Below are positions 17,871 through 33,199 of a DNA stretch of 64,000 nucleotides, one piece after another; position 1 is the first letter of the stretch; each line of letters starts with the position of its first letter. The notes beneath the pieces are model-generated. The model was not told the origin of the DNA. It was given only the letters and a program-made list of their open reading frames with translations, and made no database searches. The position numbers and the translations under genes are program-made. Source of the DNA: Streptococcus gwangjuense (lineage in GTDB: Bacteria > Bacillota > Bacilli > Lactobacillales > Streptococcaceae); NCBI RefSeq assembly GCF_003627155.1, contig NZ_CP032621.1, positions 124,001 to 188,000 on the forward strand, written 5' to 3'.

Positions 17871-17917
17871 AAAAGTGCAATTATTTTTTATCTATAGACG
17901 TTAAGCATTGCACTTTT
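17871..17917. repeat. Ten-base inverted repeat in the GH101 leader
   Basis: AAAAGTGCAA at 17871-17880 is exactly complementary to TTGCACTTTT at 17908-17917, with 27 bases between. It starts at the base after the predicted -10 box. It could be a leader hairpin or the two half-sites of an operator. Confidence 0.7.
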
Positions 17918-17949
17918 CAGATAGAAAGGAGTATTTTTCGAACAAAAAA

Positions 17950-17963
17950 TGTAAACGCTTACG
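17950..17963. promoter_or_regulatory. Catabolite-responsive element (cre, CcpA site)
   Basis: TGTAAACGCTTACG matches the Gram-positive cre consensus TGWAARCGYTWNCW at all but its last position. It lies downstream of the predicted promoter and 27 bases before the start codon, a place where bound CcpA would block transcription. It predicts repression of the glycosidase gene by preferred sugars. Confidence 0.8.
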
Positions 17964-17984
17964 AACGTGAATGGAAGGAATTAG

Positions 17985-24554
<6,570 letters not shown>

Positions 24555-24610
24555 AGAAGACTGGATTTTAGAGTTTACAGGAACTAGAATTCAGACAGAA
24601 ATAACTTAGT

Positions 24611-24641
24611 TGGAGAGAACCTCTAGGTTCTCTCCATTTTT
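24611..24641 (+). terminator. Terminator of the GH101 gene
   Basis: TGGAGAGAACC at 24611-24621 pairs perfectly with GGTTCTCTCCA at 24626-24636 around a TCTA loop, followed by five Ts. The next gene therefore probably needs its own promoter or read-through. Confidence 0.9.
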
Positions 24642-24696
24642 AAATGGAAAATGAGACCGCTTACTGTAATAAGTGGGAGAAAGGAATAGGAGAAAG

Positions 24697-27600
24697 ATGG
24701 ATAGACATTTTTTTGAAAGACGCTGTCACTATAGTATTCGAAAATTTGCAATTGGTGCAGCCTCTGTAATGATCGGTGCTAGTATCTTTGGTGCAAATGT
24801 AGTGCAAGCTGCAGAGACAGTTGGAACACCTGAGAAAGAAGGAACAATTACACAAGCTCAACCACTAGACAAGTTGCCGGACGATTTAGCAGCTGCTTTA
24901 AAGAAAGCTGAATCAGAGGCAACGGCAGATGCAGGTCATGAAGAAAATCATGAAAATACTGCAGGAACAAGTCCTGCAGCAAGTGAAGAAACAAGCCCAG
25001 CAACAATTCCAACAGCTCCCAAACCAGCTGAGACTCTGAAGCCGGTTGAAACACCAAAAGCAGATTCTAAACCTGTAGAACCAGCTACACCTACAATCAA
25101 ACCAGTTGAAAAGCAAATTGAAGATAGAGAAGATCGTAACCACTTAGAAGGTGTTACTGTTCAAGTAAACGACTCAGAAACTGGTACTCCTTATACTGCT
25201 GACAAGGCAGTGGACGGTAATCCTGATACTCGCTGGGCAACAAATCAAAATATTGACAAACCAACTTTCGAATTAACTCTTCCCAAGACTACACTTATTA
25301 GACATGTGGAAATTGATTGGGATCGCCGTGTCCGTAAGGGACAAAATGATCCAAATATCAAATCTTGGAGCCTCTACTATGCAGGTCAAGATGATGTAAA
25401 TGCTAGTGGAGAAAAACAATGGAAGCTAGCTCATACCAAGACTGGAGAACCTGTTTTAGATGAGAAAGTTGACTTAGCCAATAGTATTCAAGCTAAATAT
25501 CTCAAGTTAGAAATCAATGACTATCAAGCGGGCACAATGGGCTGGAGAAACGTTGGTATTCAAGAAATTCGAGCTTATTCGAATATCCCTGATCCAACTA
25601 AAGTGACAGATATTCGCCAAGTTACGGAATTGACAGTCGCTAAGGATGGACAATCTTTAGTACTTCCAACTTTACCAGGAAAAGTCAGTCTTATCGGTAG
25701 CAACAAACAAGGTGTGATTGACCTTCAAAATCACATTTATAAGCCTCTGACTGATCAACGCGTTAAGGTTATGGTAGAGCAAATTAAAGATTCACATACC
25801 TTTACTAAAGAATTTGAAGTAGTCATCAAGGGGCTACATCAGGACGAAGGTGTGGGTATCAAACCAAAAGTAGCACCAGCTGTTCAACAATGGTATGGAA
25901 AAGAAGGTCAATCTTCTATCACTTCAGATACAGTTCTTGCGACGGGGGATTCCGGCTTTGAACAAGCAGCAACCTTCTACCAGTCAGACCTTGCAAGTCG
26001 TGGATTGGAACTTGCGACAGGTGACAAGCAGGCTCAAAAACGAATTGAATTTAAAAAAGTTGAAAATAAGGGTTATGGTAAGGAAGGTTATGGAATCACT
26101 ATCCAAGATGGTGTCATTACCATCGAAGCTGCAACAAACACAGGAGCCTTCTACGCCACTCGTACTCTTCTTCAAATGGGGGAAAGCAATTTCCAAAATG
26201 GAGAAATTCGTGATTTCCCAAGTTTCAGTCACCGTGGCTTTATGCTAGATACAGGTCGTAAATTTATTCCTTATGACACCCTTGTAGACATCATGCTCAA
26301 TATGGCTTACTACAAGATGAACGACTTGCAGTTGCATCTCAACGATAACTATATCTTCCTAAAGGAACACTTGGCAGGTAAGAATCTAACACAAGAAGAA
26401 GAGCTTAAGTATGTTCTAGAACATGCTAAGACAGGTTTCCGTGTAGAGACAGATATTGTCGGTAAGAATGGTCAAAAATTAACATCAGACGAGCACTATA
26501 CTAAAGAAGAGATGCAAAATCTGATTAAACTTGCTAAGGCCTTGCATATCAATCTAGTTCCAGAAATTGACACGCCAGGTCATGCTCTGTCATTTGTTAA
26601 AGTCCGTCCAGACCTCATGTATCAAGGTAGCCTGAGCGATTACAGAGGTAAACATAACGTAGAGCGCGTAGCCATGCTCGATCTAGATAATAAATACGAT
26701 GAAACTCTGGCTTTTGTCAAATCAGTTTATGACAAACTTCTTGATGGTCCAGATGCACCACTTCATGGGGTATCTACTGTTCATATCGGAACGGATGAAT
26801 ACTACGGAAGTAGAGAAAGCTATCGTCGTTATGTCAATGATCTTATTAAATACATTAAAGGGAAAGGCTATACACCTCGTATTTGGGGATCGCTCAGTGC
26901 GAAACGAGGTAAAACAGCGGTTGATTGGAAAGATGTAGAAGTTGATATTTGGAGTATCGGTTGGCAGCAACCAAAAGAAGCTATTGCTCAGGGAGCTAAG
27001 ATTATCAACATAACAGATATTCCAACTTATAGTGTACCAAATGGTGATAATCGTCAAACAGCTTATGGGGACTATGCTAACTATGAAACACAATACAATA
27101 GGTGGACACCAAATGATTTCCGAACAGGTCATGGTCCACTTCTAGAAGCATCAAATCCAAATGTAATTGGTGGTGGCCACGCAGTTTGGAATGACAATAT
27201 TGATCTTCATGAGACAGGTTTGACATCTTATGATATCTTTAAACGCTTCTTTAAGAGCATGCAAACAACTGCAGAGCGCACTTGGGGATCTGACCGTGCG
27301 GCTGCGACCTTTGCAGAACGTACCCTACCAACGAGCCCTTATGCGCCACAGTCAAATCCTGAAAAAGAGATTGATCAAAGTGATTTGTTTACCATCAATC
27401 CTGAAACAGTGAAGAACTATGCAAGCAAGAAGGTGAAGACAAGCGAGCAAGGATTGGCTTTTGAGAAAGATAGCAGTATTGAAGGCCTGGCAGGTGATGT
27501 TGGTCCAAGTCATGTCTTGAAGTTTGATGTAACTGTCACTGGAGACGGTGAACAAACCTTCTCAACAAGTGGAGACAACCGTATCTATCTAGCTGATAAA

Positions 27601-30600
27601 GACGGCTATCTTGCTTATCAATTTGAACAGTTCCATATCCAGTTCAAGAAAAAACTTGAAAAGAACAAACGTTATCAAATCTCTATCGTGACCAAACCAC
27701 AATCAACGGAATTCTATGTGGATGGTGAGAAGATTGAACGTATCGCAAATCCAGCTCACCCTCGCTTTGCTCACAATAGCTTGGTTCTACCGCTTGAAAG
27801 CATCGGTGGGTTCAAAGGAATTTTACATAGTGCAGAGCTGTCAGATAAACCATTTGTAAATCCTCGTTTGATTCCAACAGATCATTTCACAGTTTCTGCA
27901 ACTAGTCAAGAAACACCAGGAACAGCGACTGAAGGAGTTGTTGAAAAAGCCTTTGACAATGATCCAAATACCTTCTGGCATACTAAATGGACTGGTGATA
28001 CTGCTCCGTACACTCTTTCTATGACCTTGAAAGAAGCAGAAAAAGTCAATGGTTTGACTTATCTCCCACGTCCAGGTGGTGGAAATGGAGTCGTGACTCG
28101 CTACGAAATCTACGCACAAAAAGATGGTAAAATGGTCAAGGTTTCAGAAGGAAACTGGGACAACAACGCTCAAGAAAAAACAGTCAACTTTACGGCGGTT
28201 CATACCAACAAGATTGAGTTGAAAGTTCTATCAGGAGTTGGGGGCTTTGCAAGTGCAGCTGAAGTTCATCTATTGAAGCCTATCAAAGAGGAACAAGAAA
28301 CACCAGAACCAGAACAACCATCTACACCTGAAACTCCAAAAGTCGAGCAAACAGGTGATGGAACAGTTGAACTAGCGGATCAATTCACAGCAAGCAAACC
28401 AGCTAGAGAAGACAGCATTGTGGCTGCCAGCAAGAGCGCAGACTATCTCAAGAAAGAGTACAAGGTTTTCCCAACTCCACAAAAAGTGACTTATGGAGAA
28501 GGAGTAACAGCTCTTCGTAAGCAAGTCAATCTGGTAATGGGAGATCAACTCGATATCTATACTCGTAATCGCTTGAAGAGTGTTTTGCAGGACAATCAAG
28601 TATCCTACACTACTAGTAAATCAGCAATTGCTGGCGCAACTAATATCTATCTTGGAGTACATGGACGAGGAACACAAGCAGAACAAAACTTATCTAACGT
28701 TTCAGCAGGTCTCTTTGATAAGATTGATGCCTATGCTCTGACCATCAAGGACAACTCAATTTCCATCGTCGGAAAAGACACAGATGCGGTCTTCTATGGT
28801 TTGACAACCTTGAAACATATGCTCAAGGAAAGTCAAGTTCCAGTTCTTCGCAATGTGACAGTGGAAGATTACGCTGAAATCAAGAATCGTGGTTTCATCG
28901 AAGGTTACTATGGAAATCCATGGTCTAATGCAGATCGTGCTGAACTCATGCGTTTTGGTGGCGATTTGAAATTGACCCAATACTTCTTCGCACCAAAAGA
29001 TGATCCATATCACAACAAGAAATGGCGTGAACTTTACCCAGAAGAAAAACTAGCTGAAATTCGTGAACTTGCTCGCGTCGGAAATCAAAGTAAAACTCGC
29101 TATGTTTGGACCATTCATCCATTCATGAACAACCGTATCCGATTTGGTAATGAAGCGCATTACCAAGAAGACTTGGCAACCATCAAGGCTAAATTTACTC
29201 AGTTGATGAAAGTGGGTGTCCGTGAATTTGGTATTCTAGCCGATGATGCACCAAGCCCAGTTGGAGGCTACAATAGCTACAACCGCTTGATGCAGGATAT
29301 GACCAACTGGTTGACAGAAATGCAAGGAACTTATAGCGGTCTTCGCAAAGAAATGATCTTTGTTCCAGGTCAGTATTGGGGTAATGGGCGTGAAGCAGAG
29401 TTGAAATCTTTAAATGAAAATCTCCCAAGTTCAACCTCTATGACCTTGACGGGTGGTAAGATTTGGGGTGAAGTTTCTGAAAGCTTCCTCTCAACTCTCA
29501 AGAACAATCTAACTGCAGGTGGTAAGACTTATCGTCCAGTATCACTTTGGGTGAACTGGCCGGTTACAGATAATTCTAAACAACACTTGATTCTAGGTGG
29601 TGGTGAGAAATTCCTTCATCCGAATGTAGATCCAAGCTTGCTATCCGGTATCATGTTGAACCCAATGCAACAGTCTGAACCATCTAAGATTGCCCTCTTT
29701 GCTGGAGCTCAGTATACATGGAAACAGTGGAAATCAGAAGAAGAAGCTAAGAAACTCAATGACATTGCCTTCAACTTTGTTGAAAATGGTCATTTTGAAG
29801 ATAGCAAGGTGTCAGCAGCCTTCCGCGAACTCGGTAAGCATATGATCAACCAAAACATGGATGGTCGTGTCGTTAAACTTGAAGAATCAGTTGAATTGGC
29901 TCCAAAATTAACAGACTTCATGACTAAGCTCAAAGCAGGTCAGGATGTAACTGCAGAACGTGCAACTTTGCGTGCAGAATTTGCCAAGATTAAAGAAGCG
30001 GCTGAACTTTATAAAGCATCAGGTGATCAAAAGATGGTTGCACAGATCCACTATTGGTTGGATAATGCAATCGACCAAATGAATGCCCTTGATGCCTTCC
30101 TAACAGGAACAGAGGCTATGGCTACAAATGATGCAGCCAAACTTTGGGATAGCTACTATAAAGGTTTGAAATTGTACGAACAGTCTCAAACTCATACCTT
30201 CCATTATGTAGACCATCTTGAAAAGGCTGAATTGGGTGTTCAACATATCCGTCCATTTATCCTATCTTTGAAAGAAGTTCTAGCGTCTGAAGTTCAAAAA
30301 GTCTTGTATCCAGATCAAATTATCAGCACCTTTATTACCAATCGAACAGGTGTAGAAGGTGGTTTGGCAGAAGTAACGGACGGTGACTTGGCAACTCATG
30401 CCTTGATTAAATCACCAAATAGTATCAAGACAGGTGATTATATCGGTATGAAATTTAACAAACCGGTAGATATCCAAACCTTGACCTTTGCTATGGGAAC
30501 TCAGGCAAATCCACATGATACCTTTAGCAAGGCTGAAGTGCAGTATTTGGATGAAAATGATAACTGGGTAACCTTGAAAGAGCCAAGCTATGTCGGAAAT

Positions 30601-33033
30601 GAATCTCTTCTTAAATTTGAGAATCTCCATATTAAGGCTAAGGCAGTTCGTATGGTTGCGACAGAAGATCGTGATGACACCTGGTTTGCAGTTCGCGAGA
30701 TTGCAGTAAATCGTCCAGTAGAGAACGCTCGTAAACAACAAACTGCTACAATTAGCCTTAGCTCAAATCTAGTTTATAAATTGAGAACATCAGCAAGTCA
30801 AATTACTGATGGTAAAGATAATACAGAAGCTATGATGGCAAATGCTGACGGCAGCAATACGACTCCAGTAGATGCCTGGGCACAACTTGACCTAGGTGAA
30901 GTCAAGTCAGTTACTAAAGTTCGTCTTCGCCAAGGAACTGGCGATAAACTTACCGCAGGTGTACTTGAGTACTCTACAGATGGATCTGCATGGCAAGAGT
31001 TAGATCGCCTATCAGGAGAACAAACTAAGGAAGTGACTAGAGCTATCAATGCTCGTTACATCCGAGTACGTAATACCAAGGCAAGTGACCTTTGGTGGCG
31101 TATCCAAGACTTCTCTGTTGAGACACGTTCTGGAAATAGCGACTTAACAGACACCAACGTGGATGCCTTGAAGGAAACACCAGTAGTGGATAGCTTGGGC
31201 AGTTACGAACTTCAAATTCCAGCTGGAACCAAACTTCCTGCGAATAGCTATCTAGGTATGAAACTTGATCGAATCCATCAAGTCAAGAGCATCCAGCTCC
31301 AAGGCCAGGCCAACCCAGCCCTCAGTCTAGAGTACTCTGTAAATGCGCAAGAATGGACACCAGCTAGTCAGCTGACAGACAGATCTGTCGCAACCCACTT
31401 GGTACGTTATGTTCGTCTGGTTAATAAAACAGACCAAGAACAGGCTGTTCCATCTACTTCTCTTCTAGTAACTACCAAAGAAGTCCAACCAACAACACTA
31501 GAATCAACAACTATGGGTATTCATCCAACATACGGAAGCAATGATGTTCGTAAGATTAATAACCTCGATCAATTGTTTGATGGTGTGTACAACAACTTCG
31601 TTGAGTTTTCAGACTATGCCCATAAAGATGGACATGTAACCTTGAAACTTGGTAGCGAACGCACTATCAAGAAGATCAGAGCCTACATCCAAGACGGAAC
31701 TCAAAACTATCTTCGTGATGGTAAAATCCAAGTCAGCCAAGACGGTAAAACTTGGACAGATGTTGTGACAGTGGGAGATGGTGTAGCCAATAGTACACAC
31801 GATGATTCATTGACAGATGGTTGGACACATGATTCTAAGATGCCAGGAAATCGTTACATCGAGGGTGAATTGACAACACCAGTCAAAGCTAATTATCTTC
31901 GTGTCCTCTATACAGCTGACTATGATGCTCGTTTTGTAGGATTTACAGAATTGGTGATCAATGATGGCGAATTTGTCAAATCAATCAATGATCCAACTGT
32001 AGAAGGAAACGGTGGCGAAAGCCGAGGCAACTTCTATACTAATCTCGTAGATGGAAAAGTTTTGACTAGCTACAAGGCGGAAAATGATAAGGGTGAAATG
32101 GTTTATCACTTGTCAGAACCAACCAATGCCAACCATCTACGCCTTGTTTCAAGCCTTCCTGAAGGAGCGAAAGCACGAGTTCAAGCGAGAACACTTAAGG
32201 ATGGACAAGAAAATTGGATAGATCTTGGTGCCATTACATCTAATCTCCAAACCTTTGCTATCCGAAATGGTGGTTCTCTTCTAGATGTTAAACTGGTCTG
32301 GGAAGGTGGCAAGGCTGAGTTTTATGAATTGGCGAGCTTCTATCAAGAATTGACGGAAGAACCTGTTCAATCGAGCAAGGGTGAAGAACCAGCACCAGTG
32401 CTTGAGGTACCTGAATTTACAGGTGGTGTGAATGCAGTTGAAGCCTTGGTACATGAGCTTCCAGCCTACACAGGTCCATTGTCAACCGTAGGTGACCAAG
32501 CTGCACCGACAGTAGAGAAACCAGAGTTTCAGGGTGGTGTGAATGCAGTTGAAGCTTTGGTACATGAGCTACCAGCTTATACAGGCCCATTGTCAACCGT
32601 AGGTGACCAAGCCGCTCCAACAGTAGAGAAACCAGAGTTCAAGGGTGGAGTCAACTCCGTTATGGCCTTGAAACACGAACTACCAGAGTACACAGGTCCA
32701 TTGTCAACCGTAGGCGATCAACCAGCTCCGACAGTAGAGAAACCAGAGTTCCAGGGTGGAGTTAACTCCGTTATGGCCTTGAAACATGAGCTACCAGCCT
32801 ACACAGGCCCATTGTCAACCGCAGGTGACCAACCAGCTCCGACAGTAGAAAAACCAGAATTTAAGCTAAGTTCGTTAGAAAAATCTCAGACTCCAGAAGC
32901 ACCAGTTCAAGTTGCCAAGGAAGACAAGAGATTGCCAGAGACTGGTGAAAAACAGTCAGAAACAGCTATTTTCTTGGCAAGCGTTGGACTAGTCTTATCT
33001 GCTATCTTTGTAGCAAAAAGCAAAAAAGATTAG
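24697..33033 (+). CDS. Wall-anchored dual hexosaminidase: GH20 and GH84 modules with carbohydrate-binding domains
   Basis: Surface enzyme of 2778 residues. Order: YSIRK signal peptide; Pro/Glu spacer; F5/8C (CBM32-like) domain (about 148-295); GH20 catalytic domain (about 510-865) with D700-E701 in HIGTDEYYG; a LamG-like region (about 915-1055); second F5/8C (1062-1195); GH84 N-domain and catalytic domain (about 1250-1700) with GFIEGYYGNPWS at 1399 and D1516-D1517 in ILADDAPS; helical region; at least two further F5/8C domains (about 1875-2145) and one more diverged (about 2270-2430); four 37-residue repeats; LPETG at 2746-2750. GH20 covers beta-hexosaminidases and lacto-N-biosidases; GH84 removes beta-linked GlcNAc. 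Both active sites look complete. A GTG at 24673 is in frame, but the ATG at 24697 follows TAGGAGAAAG and begins the canonical YSIRK peptide. Substrates are likely host N- and O-glycans. Confidence 0.88.
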   Translation: MDRHFFERRCHYSIRKFAIGAASVMIGASIFGANVVQAAETVGTPEKEGTITQAQPLDKLPDDLAAALKKAESEATADAGHEENHENTAGTSPAASEETSPATIPTAPKPAETLKPVETPKADSKPVEPATPTIKPVEKQIEDREDRNHLEGVTVQVNDSETGTPYTADKAVDGNPDTRWATNQNIDKPTFELTLPKTTLIRHVEIDWDRRVRKGQNDPNIKSWSLYYAGQDDVNASGEKQWKLAHTKTGEPVLDEKVDLANSIQAKYLKLEINDYQAGTMGWRNVGIQEIRAYSNIPDPTKVTDIRQVTELTVAKDGQSLVLPTLPGKVSLIGSNKQGVIDLQNHIYKPLTDQRVKVMVEQIKDSHTFTKEFEVVIKGLHQDEGVGIKPKVAPAVQQWYGKEGQSSITSDTVLATGDSGFEQAATFYQSDLASRGLELATGDKQAQKRIEFKKVENKGYGKEGYGITIQDGVITIEAATNTGAFYATRTLLQMGESNFQNGEIRDFPSFSHRGFMLDTGRKFIPYDTLVDIMLNMAYYKMNDLQLHLNDNYIFLKEHLAGKNLTQEEELKYVLEHAKTGFRVETDIVGKNGQKLTSDEHYTKEEMQNLIKLAKALHINLVPEIDTPGHALSFVKVRPDLMYQGSLSDYRGKHNVERVAMLDLDNKYDETLAFVKSVYDKLLDGPDAPLHGVSTVHIGTDEYYGSRESYRRYVNDLIKYIKGKGYTPRIWGSLSAKRGKTAVDWKDVEVDIWSIGWQQPKEAIAQGAKIINITDIPTYSVPNGDNRQTAYGDYANYETQYNRWTPNDFRTGHGPLLEASNPNVIGGGHAVWNDNIDLHETGLTSYDIFKRFFKSMQTTAERTWGSDRAAATFAERTLPTSPYAPQSNPEKEIDQSDLFTINPETVKNYASKKVKTSEQGLAFEKDSSIEGLAGDVGPSHVLKFDVTVTGDGEQTFSTSGDNRIYLADKDGYLAYQFEQFHIQFKKKLEKNKRYQISIVTKPQSTEFYVDGEKIERIANPAHPRFAHNSLVLPLESIGGFKGILHSAELSDKPFVNPRLIPTDHFTVSATSQETPGTATEGVVEKAFDNDPNTFWHTKWTGDTAPYTLSMTLKEAEKVNGLTYLPRPGGGNGVVTRYEIYAQKDGKMVKVSEGNWDNNAQEKTVNFTAVHTNKIELKVLSGVGGFASAAEVHLLKPIKEEQETPEPEQPSTPETPKVEQTGDGTVELADQFTASKPAREDSIVAASKSADYLKKEYKVFPTPQKVTYGEGVTALRKQVNLVMGDQLDIYTRNRLKSVLQDNQVSYTTSKSAIAGATNIYLGVHGRGTQAEQNLSNVSAGLFDKIDAYALTIKDNSISIVGKDTDAVFYGLTTLKHMLKESQVPVLRNVTVEDYAEIKNRGFIEGYYGNPWSNADRAELMRFGGDLKLTQYFFAPKDDPYHNKKWRELYPEEKLAEIRELARVGNQSKTRYVWTIHPFMNNRIRFGNEAHYQEDLATIKAKFTQLMKVGVREFGILADDAPSPVGGYNSYNRLMQDMTNWLTEMQGTYSGLRKEMIFVPGQYWGNGREAELKSLNENLPSSTSMTLTGGKIWGEVSESFLSTLKNNLTAGGKTYRPVSLWVNWPVTDNSKQHLILGGGEKFLHPNVDPSLLSGIMLNPMQQSEPSKIALFAGAQYTWKQWKSEEEAKKLNDIAFNFVENGHFEDSKVSAAFRELGKHMINQNMDGRVVKLEESVELAPKLTDFMTKLKAGQDVTAERATLRAEFAKIKEAAELYKASGDQKMVAQIHYWLDNAIDQMNALDAFLTGTEAMATNDAAKLWDSYYKGLKLYEQSQTHTFHYVDHLEKAELGVQHIRPFILSLKEVLASEVQKVLYPDQIISTFITNRTGVEGGLAEVTDGDLATHALIKSPNSIKTGDYIGMKFNKPVDIQTLTFAMGTQANPHDTFSKAEVQYLDENDNWVTLKEPSYVGNESLLKFENLHIKAKAVRMVATEDRDDTWFAVREIAVNRPVENARKQQTATISLSSNLVYKLRTSASQITDGKDNTEAMMANADGSNTTPVDAWAQLDLGEVKSVTKVRLRQGTGDKLTAGVLEYSTDGSAWQELDRLSGEQTKEVTRAINARYIRVRNTKASDLWWRIQDFSVETRSGNSDLTDTNVDALKETPVVDSLGSYELQIPAGTKLPANSYLGMKLDRIHQVKSIQLQGQANPALSLEYSVNAQEWTPASQLTDRSVATHLVRYVRLVNKTDQEQAVPSTSLLVTTKEVQPTTLESTTMGIHPTYGSNDVRKINNLDQLFDGVYNNFVEFSDYAHKDGHVTLKLGSERTIKKIRAYIQDGTQNYLRDGKIQVSQDGKTWTDVVTVGDGVANSTHDDSLTDGWTHDSKMPGNRYIEGELTTPVKANYLRVLYTADYDARFVGFTELVINDGEFVKSINDPTVEGNGGESRGNFYTNLVDGKVLTSYKAENDKGEMVYHLSEPTNANHLRLVSSLPEGAKARVQARTLKDGQENWIDLGAITSNLQTFAIRNGGSLLDVKLVWEGGKAEFYELASFYQELTEEPVQSSKGEEPAPVLEVPEFTGGVNAVEALVHELPAYTGPLSTVGDQAAPTVEKPEFQGGVNAVEALVHELPAYTGPLSTVGDQAAPTVEKPEFKGGVNSVMALKHELPEYTGPLSTVGDQPAPTVEKPEFQGGVNSVMALKHELPAYTGPLSTAGDQPAPTVEKPEFKLSSLEKSQTPEAPVQVAKEDKRLPETGEKQSETAIFLASVGLVLSAIFVAKSKKD
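32416..32859 (+). repeat. Four 111-bp tandem repeats in the GH20-GH84 stalk
   Basis: Units start at 32416, 32527, 32638 and 32749. Each encodes 37 residues of the form F-x-GGVN...HELPAYTGPLSTVGDQ...VEKPE. Units 1-2 have NAVEALV and units 3-4 NSVMALK, showing pairwise duplication. Confidence 0.95.
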
Positions 33034-33094
33034 TTGTGTATGACAATTAAACTCTTTCTTAATAGTATTCTAAACCAGTGGAGTGTATAGAACA

Positions 33095-33133
33095 AAAAAC
33101 CTGAGAAGTACAATTGGCCTTCTCAGGTTTTTA
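33095..33133 (+). terminator. Terminator of the GH20-GH84 gene
   Basis: AACCTGAGAAG at 33098-33108 pairs with CTTCTCAGGTT at 33119-33129, flanked by As and Ts. Confidence 0.88.
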
Positions 33134-33166
33134 TTATCTAATTATTGATTTAACAAAGAAAAGATT

Positions 33167-33193
33167 GAAAAACCACCCAATTTTTGGGTGGTT
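33167..33193 (-). terminator. Terminator of recU-pbp1A
   Basis: On the minus strand a ten-base stem (AACCACCCAA with TTGGGTGGTT, 33193-33171) with a three-base loop is followed by a short T run. It starts 6 bases after the pbp1A stop codon. Confidence 0.85.
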
Positions 33194-33199
33194 AGTAAT

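Noticed and set aside
17925..17955. Possible leader peptide after the AAAGGAG at 17925
   Set aside because: The only nearby ATG is followed at once by a stop codon, so there is no peptide.
24643..24670. Promoter for the GH20-GH84 gene in the short gap after the GH101 terminator
   Set aside because: TGTAAT at 24665 is a possible -10, but no -35 fits, so it was not listed; read-through from GH101 remains possible.
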